Positions 51,601-64,000 are shown, counted from the stretch's first letter. The stretch: DNA of 64,000 nucleotides from Polytrichum commune (GCA_950295325.1 OX485806.1:8618001-8682000); one strand, 5' to 3'. Made by a program: numbers and translations. Notes: generated from the sequence alone by a model not told the origin.

Positions 51601-54600
51601 AACTCCCGGTTCAAGTGGAGCAGAAGGCAGCGTTGATGCAATATGGTTTAGTGCGTCTTTTATCTTAACCTGAAAACGCAGAACTGCAAGTTTGCCTTCT
51701 AGGAGTTCCATAAGGCCAGTCTCAGAAATATCTGAAGACAGACCTAAACCTCCTGGAGCCCTGCTTCCACTTCTTGCTTGCAATACTGCATTGCTGAGAT
51801 ATTCATATCTAAAAAAGCAGAAAACAAGTTGTAAATGCCAAAGTAGGTAGATTTTACCGAAGTATGAGAGAGTTACAAAAATATGAGCAGGATTGAGTAA
51901 GAGGGAAGTCTGTCTACCTTTGTTCAAGTGTGATTTCTAAAGCACCTTCAACTTGTCTACGTTCAGCAAGTCGCAATAGGACATGGGCTGCAAGTGCATG
52001 TTGCCGTCTGTGGACATAAAAACGTGACAATAGCTCCAAGTACTTCGCTTGCTCCCCAGAAATTGGCTGGCGCATTCGAATAGTATTTGGTGTAGTTGAA
52101 GGTATCGGTGACCTGAATGTTCCACTTGACACCTGACTTGCCTGAAGGAGACACAAAAGTCAATTTATCAAGTGCAATAGAGCTAAATGTAAGTAGATAG
52201 TGCATTTGAAAATGAAGCCTAAGAACCATCATTTCCAGATTTTTTGCTACTTATGACCAAGTTAACAAGACCACCGCGTACTGATAATTCAGACAGAAGG
52301 TGCTGCACCTTTGTTGTTTGATAGTTGCCTGCACTCTGTAGGAAGGGCACTAAATCAGGACCTCCAAGCTCCAAAAGTTCTTGCGTAAGACCTAGTTCAA
52401 TCATAGTCTGGTATAGACATTCATGGAAAGCCGTGTCGGGCCATCGCACACTAAGTTGCACAATTTGTCGAATGTAGCTTTCTCTTGCTGCCTCATCCAG
52501 CAGTAGTCTGGCACCAGGAACAGGAGCAGAGAAGGGTATCTTTGAATTTCCAATTTCAGAGGTTGACTGGCCTTTGAGTGATCGGAGTGCATTTGTAACT
52601 ACATCGTAGCACTGTCGTCTAGCTGCTAGAGCTGCCTGGCGTCTTCCCTCTTCAACACTTTCGTTAAAGGCATCCTCGGAAGGATCTAGTGCTCGAGCTT
52701 TTCTCAAGGGAAGCTCAACAACTGCCTCATAGAATCTGAAGTGGATAGTCGAGATATTGTGAGCATACAAAAGATATATGAAAAACTATGAGATTTCTCC
52801 AATTTAACTTGAAACAGACCCTGAGCTACACATACAAAACACAATAAACAAACTGAAAGTCATTCTTAGAACTGTAATGCATGGTACAGAGAAATCAGGA
52901 TGCACAGTCAAGCATGACATGAGGCCTTGGGATGGTTGGCTGAGGTAGAATTAAAAGCCACAATAATTAAAATGATCACATGAAGAGTGTGTAACACGTT
53001 TCTCTTCCTACTACTTTAAATTCTAGAAAGGTCACTAAAGTGCAAAGTTCAATACATACCGAATGTCTTCAAATCGCTGACAGACACTCAAGAGGTCAGC
53101 ACTTTCGGGTACTCTGCCCAGAAGTTCCAAAGCTTCTCTAGCCAGTCTGTCCCTCTCTTCTGCATCAGAAGAGCCTGCTGCTCTTTCCAAGCTTTCAACA
53201 GCCTGGTAGAACTTGTAGTCGGATTCATTGTAGTAGCTTGGGCAGCCTTCTCTCAACTTCCTGCTGATGTCATCTACTGTGCCTCTGCCATCTGGTGCAA
53301 CATAGTACTGCATGGATGAAATCCAATATATCAGAATATAGTCTACTATTCTATACACTGTCCTATAACAGTTGAGAGGCCAAGATGCATGTAAGAAAAT
53401 ATTGCACCACTGACATGCAGTAAATACAGCCTTCACAAATCTTCTAAATTGTCCAAGCTGCCAACATTGCAGGGAGGCACACTAGTAAATCACTTCTGGT
53501 ACTGGTACTGCATGCCAATGATCAGATGGGAGGCAGTTCTCTGAAATGCTACATCAACCATACAAAAGGAGCAACGAGACTGTAATCTCATTTTCTACAA
53601 GCAAAGTTATTTTTCAGTTGCTCATGGTCATGATTGCATGATCCATGTTCAACTTAAATAATGTCTTCACGAAACAAATGTAAGTTCTGTTCATTACCTT
53701 ATCATACTCCATGCAAATATGAACAAGCTCACAGTGTTACATTATTGCAAATAGTGTCTTAAATCCACAAAGTATGGAGCACATATAGACCACTTTGAGC
53801 CAAAAACAGAGCTTAAAAATCCACCTTGATGCCTTAAGACAACACCTACAGAAACACTGTGGCATCTTCAAAGGAACACTATTAGTCACCTTACTGAAGA
53901 AGTCAAGGGCTTGATAACAAAAAAGGCGAAATGGTGCAGTTAAGAAGGAAGCATTGACAAACCTCCATCAGGGCAGCTACAAGTCGTGTAGCAATTTGCT
54001 CTCCATCAGCAGAACATACAAGCTGGTGAAAAGTAAGTTGCGCTAACTGGCGGTGTTCTGCTGGGTCAAGTCCCTGAGCTAAACGTGCAACATGATGCTG
54101 CTGCAGTAGCTGCAAAAGCTTCAGTGCCTCCCCTGACCGCCGCAGTAATCTCCGAATGCATTCCATGCCTCTCACCTATATTTGTACAGAGCCAAGCTTC
54201 AGCTTGTGTTAAAACAACCTCACAATGTCATGCAACTTGGATAAGCCAAAAAAATGAGCTGTTACTGACCTCCATGGCAGCAAGTTCAGCAGCACTGAGC
54301 TCTCTGAAGGGCACACGCTGCCTTTTGTGCATAGATCCTGGAGCAGGAGCCCACTCAGAGGTTCCCCTTGGTTGAGGAGTCTCAAAACCAGGCATTCTCG
54401 AGGGTATCTCTCCTCTGGCAAAACCTTCAATTCCAAATGGACTTGTATGTGCACCATAAATAGACACATCACCTACACCCATGATCCTCCCATAATGACC
54501 ACGTCTTTGATTTCTACGGGTCCTCAGAAATTGCTCAAGGGAACGAATTTTGTCTTCTAAGGCTTGCATGGCTTCAACTGGCAATCTGCGAGAATCCATA

Positions 54601-57600
54601 AACCCACTGTCATATTCATAATTCCATGCTGAATGCTGGATAGCAACAGAAGGTGGCCAGAGTCTTGATGCACACAGTACATGTGAGGATAATATGTACC
54701 TCTTTACCCAACATTGTCTAATCCTATCGGACAGATACGGAAATAACTAATCTCGATTATTTGATATTGACTTTAACTTTTGAAGTGATATTGACTTTAA
54801 CTTTTGAAGTGATATTGAATACTTTCTTTGCTGCTCCCATCCCCAACAAGACATAATCATGACAAGTGATATTTGCCTGATGTCACAAGACATAAAAATC
54901 CAAAGCATGCTTAAGAGAAGAGATTACCTGCAAGCCATGACACCTCCATCAACATTAGTGTCAGCTCCAGCATCTTTCTTTACATCCATGACTGGAAGCT
55001 CCCAGACAGACCGAAGCAAGCGGGCTGTGCAAAGGCAGAGGCCATCATGAGCTCCTGAAAAAACAGGCTCAGCTTCCTGTACAACTTGACCCATGTTGAA
55101 TCCACCTCCTGAAGAGACTCCACTTGTAGCTGCACCTCCTCCCTGCATCTGGGGAACCCCTACTAATCTAGGATCTTCAAAGGCTTCAGCTGCCCTGTCA
55201 GCTATTGCAGTTGGAACTAAATTATCATCATCAGATGTGAGCCTTGCAGCCAGCAGCAAACACATGGCTGCTGCCTCACCAGATCCATACCTCTGAAAGA
55301 AATCTTCCAAGACAGTTCTTAGAGTGTTCATCTCCAGAAGTTTTTGCAAAAGATCAACAGGACGATTGAACACAAGCTCCGTCACACCCATCGTGCTGAG
55401 AACTATGGCTCTGCGTCGAGGAAGTATGTGTTGAGTGGCAAGCTCACCACGTGCCCATAAACGACGAGCTCGTACTGTCTCATTACTGTAGACCTGCCAG
55501 GTTGAAAGTTGCATAAGACTATTATATACTTGTTGCAAATTAAAGAACAAGGTTATGTGCAACTAAGTGGCTACATATTCAAAATACAGAGTTACTATAT
55601 TGAAATAAACATAATGCACAACAACATGTTAGGAACTAGACTACTACAGGATGAAAACAGTACAATTCTAAGTATGACCTTGTGACTGTTCATTCAACCA
55701 TCACTATCATGCATGATAATGAGGATTACATTAGCCAGCACTAACTACTGATTTACCAGCTCAAAACAAATGGAAAATATTGCTGTTGCATTGCTGTTAC
55801 TTTTGCATATCCATGTGTAGTTCCCATTTTCAGCAATTTCAAAAGCAAAACTGAGTCATGTTGCCTAGAACATGACATGTAATAAGCATAACAGGAGAAA
55901 GCAAAGGGAGATGATTGTAATCTTCAATCTCCAATCCTATAACATCACAGGGGTTTTATCATTATAAGTGCAGCAATTTCCCAATGGCTTACCTGCTTAC
56001 CAACTGTTGCACTGCCAGGTTCACAAACAGAAAATTCAACTGCAGCAGCTCGTGCTGGAGGAGGGAGCACATCAGCTATAGCCAGAGCCCTTCCCTCAAC
56101 ACCAAGGACGGTCACCATCTCACGCAAAGACCGCAAGGAACGGGAAGTTGTGCTCTGGCCAGTCATGGAAAGATTACCAGCTGTAGGTGAAGCTGTTGTT
56201 AAATCCCGACTGGCCACAAGCAGGCGGGAGACAGTTGGTGGCGACGCATCTGAAAGGATCAAAGCTCCACTAGAATAATGGGCAGCTTCTGCTTTGATAA
56301 CAAATCCTCCCTCTGACTGAGTCCGTCCACCCATAGGGAGGCTAGCAAAGGTGTTGATTCCTCCAATAACGCCAACTGAAGGAGCCGGTCGGGTCGTTAC
56401 AACTCGGAGCACTGTGGGTTTATGGCCTCCTCCACCAGATGTACCATTTACACCTGTCATACTACTCCCTGTTGAGGTGGAAGTTGACAAATAGATTCGA
56501 CGACCATCTGAGGTAGTGGCAACCAAATGTAGCCACTTGGATTCCACAGATGAAATTGGAGCAATAGAAACAATATTTGCCTTTGTAGTTCGAGCGACTA
56601 TACGAGCCCCTCGTGCACGTCCCTGTGAGTCTCTTTGTTCGCCAACTCGACTTTCCTCCGCAACTTTCTTTGGTGCACCATCTCCATTTTTACCCAAGTC
56701 AAATAGCTGCAACTTAGACTCCTGAGTGCGTGTGTAAAGAATGTTGCGTTCTTCATCAACCACGACTTCTATAACAGCATCCACAGCACCAAATTTCAAA
56801 GAATTGGGTACAACCCACCTGCATAGAGTCATTAAGGTCTCAGTACTGACTGACAGTCTTGACGTTCAGTGAACTGCTTATAACTTTGCTTAGTCATTAA
56901 TCTATTTGCGGAGATAACAATTAGGATCCAATAATGATGTATGGGATGGAGCCTGGGCAGAGGAGAAGCACCTAGAAAGAAGGTTACCCAAACCCCCTGT
57001 GTGGCACAACTTGCGACACCGGCTTTGCCAACCATTCCCTGTGGTATACAGGAGCTCATACAAATGGCCATCCCGACCTCCAAGAAATATTCTTCCTGAA
57101 TCAGTAGAGGTGATGCAAGTCATAGTGACTCCATCTGTTGGTATTGTATATTCAGGTAATGGTTGCAGGGTGAGCTCCTCGAAAGGATCCCCTCCAATGA
57201 TATTGCCACTGCAGCAGACACCCAGGAGTACAAGCTGCACAAATATCACATGTTAGTGATATATACGTGACAAAAGTGAGCTACCCTGATCACAGAACCC
57301 TTTATTTTCACAAAAGACTTGAAGGTATCTCAAAGACAAAAAGGTCCTTGTTAGGACTGCCTATTGAACCCCTAAACCATCATCCTTAAGTACTTACCAA
57401 AAATCTAAGCAACTTCTAACCGCATGTATATATCATACCAAGAACTTTGTTTACAAAAATACTCACCTCAACTGGGGTAGCCAACACAATAATATGTTGT
57501 ATAGCTTGAATAAAAACCCCTGGCCGAGTTTTGGCCAATCCCACAGCACATATAGCCTGCTCCTCCCCACTGTACTCAGGGCACTGCCCATCCCTGCAGA

Positions 57601-59195
57601 GCACAAACGTCCTCAGTGCATGTAAAATCGCTCAAATATTAGCTCAGTTTTGACCAAAAACTTTCAGGGCCTGAGAGAATGTAAGATTCGTAAGAGCAGA
57701 TCAACCTTTACAGTGTATATAATACTTCAGATATAAGATTAGAACATGCTTCCTGGGAAGTACTAACAATTAGATTAAGAAGCTACAACACCAAATAATT
57801 TAAGCAATATTTGGTTGAGGGGACCAGCTTGAAAGCTTTACCACTTGTCAAATCGCCAGAGAAAAAGTGTGTCATCCACAGTTGCCCAAGCTCGCCGAAT
57901 TTCAGGGAAGATGCCACAGAGGGCTGTGCCTTGGCCACCAGCTGCATTATAGCGTTCAATCAAAACGGGTGGAAGCTCCCTGGCATTGATAACATCGACA
58001 AAAGGTGGCCACTGCAAATGCTGCCCACAATCAGGACATATCGAGAGCAGAATGGCAAGTACTCCTTGTCAATGCAAGTCACTATGAAATTCTCAAGGAC
58101 AATAGATCACAATTTTGCAGTGGAGATGAAACAGCAGCAATTCATATTATGCATGACTATGGTCCCAGTCATAATGGATGCTATGCTAGGGGAAGGACAA
58201 CGGTAAAATTAGGTCAGGCTTTGGAGTTCCTCATTCAGAGTTTCAATTGTGTTAGCATTCAGATGCTTTGAATTCAAATAGACTCAGTAAACTTGCATGA
58301 ATGACCACATTCGAATGCCTTTGATTCTCAATTAGGAGAGAAAATCCTATGGAACCTCACCTTGGAGCGAGGTGGGCAAGATTGTCCCACCACTGTGCCA
58401 CTTCTATATTTCACAAAGCGGGAGGTATTCCAGTGACTAAAAGCTCCTGTATTCCTAACTGTCCCTACCTGATATTAGAAAAAGTGACTAAACCCTCAAA
58501 GACAGCGTTCAGGGTTTAAGAACCCGGGAGCACTCTGGCCAGGATCACGCCCCGCACGTGATCAGTCTAGTCCCATCTGAACGTTTGACTCTTTCTACCA
58601 TGTCCTCACTCCTATACAAAATTTCCCTGGTGCCAAATGCTGCCAGTTTCAAGCTCTGCCATACCGACAGAGACGCTTTATCCATGAATTGAACCTCACA
58701 CTGTGGGAAAAACCCATACTCAGAGCTAACCTCCAGAGTTATTCTCACTACCCTTCCTCATATTAACCCGTTACAGCACTGCTCTACTGTGTATACTAAA
58801 AGCACATGTGAATTACACTGTTGCGTTCATTTGAACGCCAATGATCGCAACAACCGCGAAGAGTAGCATATGGGGTTGCAAAATTCAATCACCCTGACTA
58901 TTAAAATCAGACTCCGTCACCATTACACGAGGTAAAGAAAGTGCCGCCAGAAATTTTCGAGCTGCATTATAGGCATTATAAAGGAGCATATTTGAATGTG
59001 CTATGGCAGGATGGTGTGAGGAGTCATCATCACCTCTTTCGGAGGAGTCGAGTAAGGGTGACTTGAAAATCTTGCAGCGTCAAGAGCATCCTGTAGGTCA
59101 CATGAAGCGAACCGGAGATCTCTTGCTATAGAGTCTGTGAGTAGACGGCCTGCCACTTCAATGTCGGCCACCGCGACTTCATCTTCGAGGCTCAT
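48608..59195 (-). CDS. NUP155: Nuclear pore complex protein NUP155
   Basis: Structural nucleoporin of the inner ring of the nuclear pore. Exons: 59195-59034, 58011-57842, 57593-57467, 57234-56972, 56818-55993, 55493-54928, 54585-54270, 54175-53963, 53307-53060, 52735-52309, 52141-51918, 51808-51433, 50710-50492, 50026-49716, 48704-48608 (stop TGA). All phases fit, giving 1514 aa, slightly longer than I recall for Arabidopsis. Residues about 55-510 form the beta-propeller (CGIFPEIRRAWA, DGQCPEYSGEEQAICAVGLA, YELLYTTGNGW, WVVPNSLKFGAVD). The rest is the alpha-solenoid (LWARGELATQHILPRR, ELVFNRPVDLLQKLLE, FYEAVVELPLRKA, AAHVLLRLAERR, LEGKLAVLRFQVKIKDAL, ITQLYNDYAVRFELWE). The C-terminus is RYMTEVRRLALPP. 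The least certain join is the donor at 52309 (AAG/GTGCAG); an alternative would lengthen a variable loop. The last intron holds a Tourist-like element and an R1 copy. Confidence 0.96.
48745..48975 (-). repeat. Dispersed repeat family R1, copy 4 (in last NUP155 intron)
   Basis: On the minus strand it gives GGACACCAATAAGACATGTC, TTAAAAAGAGATTGGACTAT, CTAGTCTCATAGT and CACAATTGGGGGACTTGG. It is the best uninterrupted match to copy 1 and shows the site before the hAT-like insertion. Confidence 0.7.
48978..49508. mobile_element. Tourist-like MITE family M2, copy A (in last NUP155 intron)
   Basis: This 531-bp element has inverted ends TGGGGCATTCCCACCTGAC and, from the right end reversed, TGGGGCATTCCCACTTGAC. 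TAA is present at both sides (48975-48977, 49509-49511). A 3-bp TAA/TTA duplication is typical of PIF/Harbinger elements. A second copy with high similarity is at about 61545-62063. There is no transposase frame; length and ends suit a non-autonomous element. Confidence 0.85.
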
Positions 59196-59500
59196 GCTTG
59201 CCTAATGCTTGCACAAACCACCTCTCAAAACCCTATTTTCGCCTTCGAATTCTCCCCAGTTTGCCCTGTTCCAGAAAACATTACCCTCACAGCATCATCA
59301 CAACCCCGTGGACCTTCACGATGCTATATTTCCTCGTACTCTCTAGGCTCCATAACTTTGCAATCATCTGCACCTTCATTTTACTCGGTGATCATATGAA
59401 CACAATGCAAGGGGTCCAACAGAACGTCGATACTTCGAATTCCGCGACGCTAAACCCTGTTGTGTGCTCCAAACCCTAATCTCAAAATGGCTCCCAGCTT
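59196..59500 (-). promoter_or_regulatory. NUP155 5' UTR/promoter with telomere-box words
   Basis: AAACCCTAA at 59471-59479, and CTAAACCCT at about 59451, lie about 260-280 bp upstream of the start codon. Telo-box motifs are known near the start sites of many plant housekeeping genes. Function here is inferred from the word and its position only. Confidence 0.35.
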
Positions 59501-60790
59501 CATCGGCCATTGCTGAACTCCATTTTTTTTTGGATTTTCCTTTCCTTCATATGTTTCAAGAAATTTTGGAATATGCAACGGCCGCTCCTGTTCCCTTGCA
59601 GCACGCACCGCTGCCGGGAATTTCTTCCTCGCAGCGATGGCTATGGAGTTCCCCTGTCTGTTCGGGTGCACCAAGTCCCGATGAAGCCAACAGGTCCCGG
59701 GCAGCTGCAAAAAAAAAAATCCATAAGTAGAAGGGTGAGTTGCGGGCAGTCCTTAAAAAGCTCTTCTCTTCTCTTCCCACCGGGCTGCGCAGGCTGGTCA
59801 CTCACAAGACAAAATTCAAGTACAATGTAAGGGAACTTGTATCATGAAAACAATTATGTGGGAGATGCAAGCTCGGAACTTAAGGAGCTAAGTAAGGTAG
59901 ACATACCCATTTCCGATAACTTAAGCAATTTCACATGAGTGTCATACATGAGTGATAAAATGGAGATATTTTTTACATATTTGGAAGTTGATATCACAAC
60001 GTTTATAAAAAAAAATCACAATGAAATATTTTGAAGTGATAAATTTATAGTAGATTTTTAGAAGCAATAATTCTCTCCCAACCCATATTCATAGCATAGG
60101 TTGACCTATTTCTCATACTTGATAGATGAAATTTTGAGTACATCCAATGCCCTCTTCAAGGAATCCAAATCCATGCCCTTTTAACTTAATTTTTTCATGA
60201 CAGTGAACTTCTCAATGATTATTACTCCTCTCTCTCACCTGATCACTACTTATTTCCATATATTCCAAATTTGAGGATGACAACTACATATGTGGATCTT
60301 CATCGCTTTAGAAGACTCTATGTATTAAAATTGGGGTGTTTATCGAAAGATGGCCATGTCTACCATGATTAAATTTATTGGAACTTCAATGATCCATGGA
60401 GAAAACAATGTTAAAGATTAGGAAATAACAAGTAAAAAATAATCTATCTCCAAAGAGCTTAGATCATAGGGAGATCATATACTTCTTTGGTGAGGGCGAA
60501 AGGGTCAAGTTGATGGTTCATCTCAATTACATGTATATGTAGTCTGACTTCTTAAATATCACGACTCTAAGTGATATTATTATATTGAAAACTAGAACTA
60601 TACATCTTCGATCTTAGGGTTCTTGTCTTTTCATGCCATGAAACAAGACACTCGTGATGAAGAGTTGAACATTTGGTTATCTTTTCCTAAATGAGGGACT
60701 TTGAGGTTCAAAATCACGTGCCATTGATTGAATACACTCTTGTCACTATTATTATTCTGATTACAAAGAGCATAAGTTGTTTTCAACTTT
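59501..60790. other. Spacer upstream of NUP155, no gene seen
   Basis: A moderately GC-rich block (59570-59700) is followed by AT-rich sequence. Open frames are short and unlike any family I know. Confidence 0.45.
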
Positions 60791-61130
60791 AGGTCTAGTC
60801 CCAAGTCTAGAGTTAACGAGAATCTACACAAAGCTACCCAAGTTTTCTTAATGCTTAAATTACCACACACAAAGAGTGGTGTCGAGCTAATAAAAACCAA
60901 CTTTCTAGCTTGTCCTATTAGGATGGGGAGGCCAAGCTAGCCTTGTATAGACCAATCCGAGATTTAAGACACCAAATCCCACGTACATTCCCTATTTTAA
61001 ATCCTAAAAATTCTCTCAAAATTTTAAAGTGGTCCCAAAAACTTCACCCAACTTTTCAAATAGACCCTGATACATGACAAGCTAACGAGCTCTTAATAAA
61101 AAGTTTCCTCAAAGAAGGATCAAAACCCAC
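60790..61130 (+). repeat. Dispersed repeat R2, copy 2
   Basis: Partner of 36270-36600 in the same orientation; shared GGTGTCGAGCTA and CAAGCTAGCCTTG blocks in order. Confidence 0.5.
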
Positions 61131-61194
61131 GGTTTCTATACGGAAATCTCTATTGACACAAAAAGGAAAAGAAAGGGAAGATGGTTACATGAGA

Positions 61195-61490
61195 ACATGC
61201 AGGGCAGGGTGGTCACCGGCAGACATTCAAGCCTGTTATCCCTCCACTACCCGGAGCGGGAGTGTGCGCTGCTCGGTTACCCGCCTCACGCGATACCCTC
61301 CACTATAATACACGCCCTACCCAGCCCTCCGGCCGGGTATCACAAGCCACTCCGGGTTTGGAGCGGGCAGGCCATCGACACGCAGCCAGAGGCCCATACC
61401 TGGCACACCATGTCCTCACCTTCCTGCCCCCGCTCGGGTTACAAGAGGCCGCTACACCTCCCAGCTATTCGATGAGACTGAAAAGCCCTC
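61195..61490. other. GC-rich island of unknown origin
   Basis: This stretch is clearly richer in G and C than its AT-rich surroundings, with GCCGGGTATCACAAGC and CCCGCTCGGGTTAC words. Two plus-strand frames stay open across it (61197-61475 and 61262-61690), but neither gives a protein I recognise. It ends just before the second M2 element. It may be a fragment of an older mobile element. Confidence 0.4.
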
Positions 61491-61544
61491 TTCTATACCG
61501 TCTTCAGATTTGCCTCCCAAAGGCTATGGGTGCTGCCTTGCAAA

Positions 61545-62063
61545 TGCCCCATTCCCACCTGACTTTACCAAATAACCAAAGTATTTTCTTAAAATCGGGT
61601 AAAGCTCCTTCGGTTATAGCGGAGGCATCCAGCTATCCCAATGCACCGACAAGAACTTGCTCCGGAGATTTTCAAGTAGGTTTTAGTTAAGTAGCTTTCA
61701 CACATGTTCATTGTTTATCTACCAAGCAATGAATGTTGGGTAGTTTTTGTCCCATCCCCAAATGCCTTACTACTCGCCTATCTTACCATCAGTTTTTGTT
61801 AATGGAGCTCCTCCTGCCCTCATAGCTAAGACTAAAAAGCAACCAATCACAAGGGCGGGAGGCGACACTTTTAAAGGTCTTATATTCTTGCCTCGTGTTT
61901 AGGTACCGATGGGAGGGTCGGTGCTTGAGGCTTAAAACCTCCCCTTTTAAGCCATGCCACGTCATTTGCAAACTAGGCTCGGCACTAGATAATGTCGATG
62001 GTGTGAAGGCCGGGTTGTTAGAACCAACTTTTAGTGTTAGCTAAAGTTAGGTGGGAAGGGGGC
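61545..62063. mobile_element. Tourist-like MITE family M2, copy B
   Basis: About 519 bp, alignable by eye along its full length with copy A at 48978-49508, in the same orientation. The ends are TGCCCCATTCCCACCTGAC and, reversed, TGCCCCCTTCCCACCTAAC. The flanks are AAA and TAA, so the target duplication is decayed or imperfect. Confidence 0.8.
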
Positions 62064-62409
62064 ATAAGGCATGTGGGTGGTATTTGGTTCGTTTTCCCAT
62101 GTTCTCCAACTTCTACCAATTAGATTTACAAAACAAAACTCGTGTTGCATTAGCAAATCTACAATGAAACATATGCAGAAGTCGGATTGAAAATCAAACG
62201 TTCCTTGATTTAAATCTGGTTGACGGAAGTGCAAGTTTATTGATGGTCCATTTATTTATTTATTATTGACCAACCCACTTCTCCTAGGATAGGAAACAAA
62301 CGATTAGTACAAGATGGTTAGCAAATCCAAATTGAGGTTGTAGCCAATTTTGAAGCTCATATGAATATTTGATCCATTCTCAAAGTGAAGATTCTCGTGC
62401 TCATTAAAT

Positions 62410-62560
62410 GGTCATGTAAGTCCCCCAATCATGTTGATTCATGAGTCTAGAATGCTTATCATAATGAGCATGCAATCCAATCTATTATGAACACTTGTCT
62501 TTTTGGTATCCATTCCTGGAGCCACTCCAATATAGATAAGTAACCGAATTAGGCACGCCT
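62410..62560 (-). repeat. Dispersed repeat family R1, copy 5
   Basis: On the minus strand it gives GGATACCAAAAAGACAAGTG, TAATAGATTGGATTGCATGC, CATTCTAGACTCATGA and ATGATTGGGGGACTTAC in R1 order. It is preceded on the plus strand by an R3 copy and a (TTTA)n run, as at 47 kb. Confidence 0.6.
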
Positions 62561-62870
62561 ACCTTATGATGAAGTAACAAACATTGGAAATCAGATCCTG
62601 TGAATTGGGTTCATCTTTCGTTTCTTGACACCTGTATTATGAGTTCTTCGTACAAAGGAATCATTCCCAGCCACGTGAATGACATGTGCTAAGTTTTTAC
62701 AAACTGGTCAGCGATGTTGTCGTGGGAATGATGTGTAGTCATGTAAATGATGTTCACCCCAGTGTCCGGGGAAATTTTGGGCGGAATTAGTTGAAATCCA
62801 AGTGTTTCTAAGTCCATCCAATTACATGTTGCAAATTTTCGGTTTTCCTATCTAATTTAAGGTATATTCA

Positions 62871-64000
62871 TTAGATTCCTCTAAAATGATTGTCAATTTG
62901 TCTGAAGTCTGGAACTTGAACTGGCCATTTCTCAAACTCGACTGGCCCATGTATATCTAGCAGTCGGATCTCTGGGCCGTTCATAGGTTCACCCCACTTT
63001 GCATCTCCATTGCTCAGCGCAAGATTCAGAACAGATTGCCAATGTGGCGAATACCACAGGAGGCAATCACATGAAACCATATATACAACATCTACACAAT
63101 TGAGTCGGCAGTGTGGCACATTGGAAGTTGACATAGAATCAATTTGGTTCCCAATTCCTGCAATACTCATATAGACATGGACTCGCAATGTGAACGAAAA
63201 TGTTGTGCCAATCATTCAAACCTGTATCAACCAGTCGTTATTCTTCAACATATAAATACTCGACCTCCAAGATCCTCAACGTCCAAAAAGTTCCAAAGTC
63301 TACCACAAGGAATTTTGGGCAACTTACCACCAAGGGAAACATGTGGACAAAACCTGGTGAATGGGCCCAAACTTCCATGTGTACGAAGCAATCTTGGTTA
63401 TCATTACAGGATATTTTGTATAATGACATGAAATATGTATATATATATATATACACACATATTCACTGTTGAATCAACCCAAGCCCCCTCAATCGATCAA
63501 GTGTAATTGCTAGACCATTGTGCACAGCAACGAGAAACTTTGGACAACTTACCACATGGAGTATTACATAGATCGAGATACAGTGTTAAACTTGTCCCCA
63601 ACATGCTTGATATGGAATGGCTTCAGCAACAATCTGGTCAAGGCATCCGATTCGGCAACTGTTCCACACTCCAGTTAGAATATCATATGCGAGCATGAAC
63701 CCCTTCTGCGTGTGAACCAAGCTGATGAAATGCCTCCCCTTCGCTTTCCACAAAAACGAAGGACACCGGAGCCTCCTATCATCATCAGTTGTGGCGTCAG
63801 TATTCATTTCTGTCAGCTTCTTAGTCTTGATGCTTGTCTGTGAGGCCTCTTCTTGTAGTAATAATTTCAGAATCGCGAGATTCCAGGTGCAAGGCTTACC
63901 CTTCTCGCCACTGCAAGACCAAAGGGAGCACCAAGTATGTCCACATCATAGCGTGAGTGAGCAGTAAAGTTCCCACAGATCGAAGGTGGCACATCATGTA
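62871..64000 (-). CDS. Possible partial gene running off the right edge, unrecognised
   Basis: Three minus-strand coding-like pieces occur. The first, at about 63998-63892, reads DVPPSICGNFTAHSRYDVD and ends at a GTAAGC donor. The second, around 63770-63590, contains FISLVHTQKGFMLAYDILTG; that piece closes with a stop at 63586 unless a donor precedes it. The third, from about 63190 down to the TAA at 62871-62873, contains CLLWYSPHWQSVLNLALSNG. Phrases like YDILTGVW recall kelch/F-box proteins, but this is weak. Exon joins were not settled and it may be a decayed gene. Confidence 0.3.
63432..63462. repeat. Microsatellite (TA)n/(CA)n
   Basis: A short TA tract passes into CACACA. It lies between the possible exons at the right end. 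Confidence 0.85.

Noticed and set aside
59450..59801. Overlapping open frames on both strands upstream of NUP155
   Set aside because: Both strands are open only because the block is locally GC-rich; no recognisable protein. Taken as promoter/upstream sequence.
1..64000. CRISPR arrays, rRNA, bacterial-type operons or organelle insertions
   Set aside because: No regularly spaced short repeats with unique spacers, no rRNA-like conserved blocks and no organelle gene sequence were seen on either strand.

Overview
The window is nuclear DNA of a land plant: spliceosomal introns with GT..AG borders, large AT-rich repeat-filled spacers, miniature inverted-repeat elements, a CACTA (En/Spm) transposon, and plant-type proteins. 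I cannot name the species or clade. The tetraspanin, split into 11 coding exons and unlike the usual angiosperm form at its N-terminus, leaves a seed-free plant (fern, lycophyte or moss) possible. A Stowaway-like element of the type familiar from flowering plants points the other way.

Layout. (1) 1-4.2 kb, + strand: a CACTA transposase gene (TNP2 type), cut by the left edge. Its exons can be followed by splice phase, but the reading frame slips at a run of nine C. (2) 7.25-18.25 kb, + strand: a complete V-ATPase subunit a gene, 18 exons, 817 aa, every splice phase matching. Its largest intron holds a dispersed repeat with a younger 421-bp hAT-like element nested in it, and a separate foldback element. 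(3) 19.4-24.4 kb, - strand: a gene I do not recognise, at least 8 exons and about 708 aa, with a divergent array of exon-like duplications at its 5' side. (4) 27.0-31.5 kb, - strand: a complete tetraspanin gene, 11 coding exons, 271 aa. (5) 33-48.5 kb: no gene seen; it is built from tandem units, foldback elements, dispersed repeat copies and simple repeats. (6) 48.6-59.2 kb, - strand: a complete NUP155 nucleoporin gene, 15 exons, 1514 aa, with a 531-bp Tourist-like element in its last intron; a second copy lies at 61.5-62.1 kb. (7) 62.9-64.0 kb, - strand: possible exons of a gene that runs off the right edge.

The genes are unrelated single-copy housekeeping or membrane genes (proton pumping, membrane organisation, nuclear pore) with no operon-like logic. 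Most of the sequence history is small DNA transposons landing in introns and spacers. All exon borders were read by eye from splice consensus, reading phase and remembered family conservation; no alignment or transcript was available.
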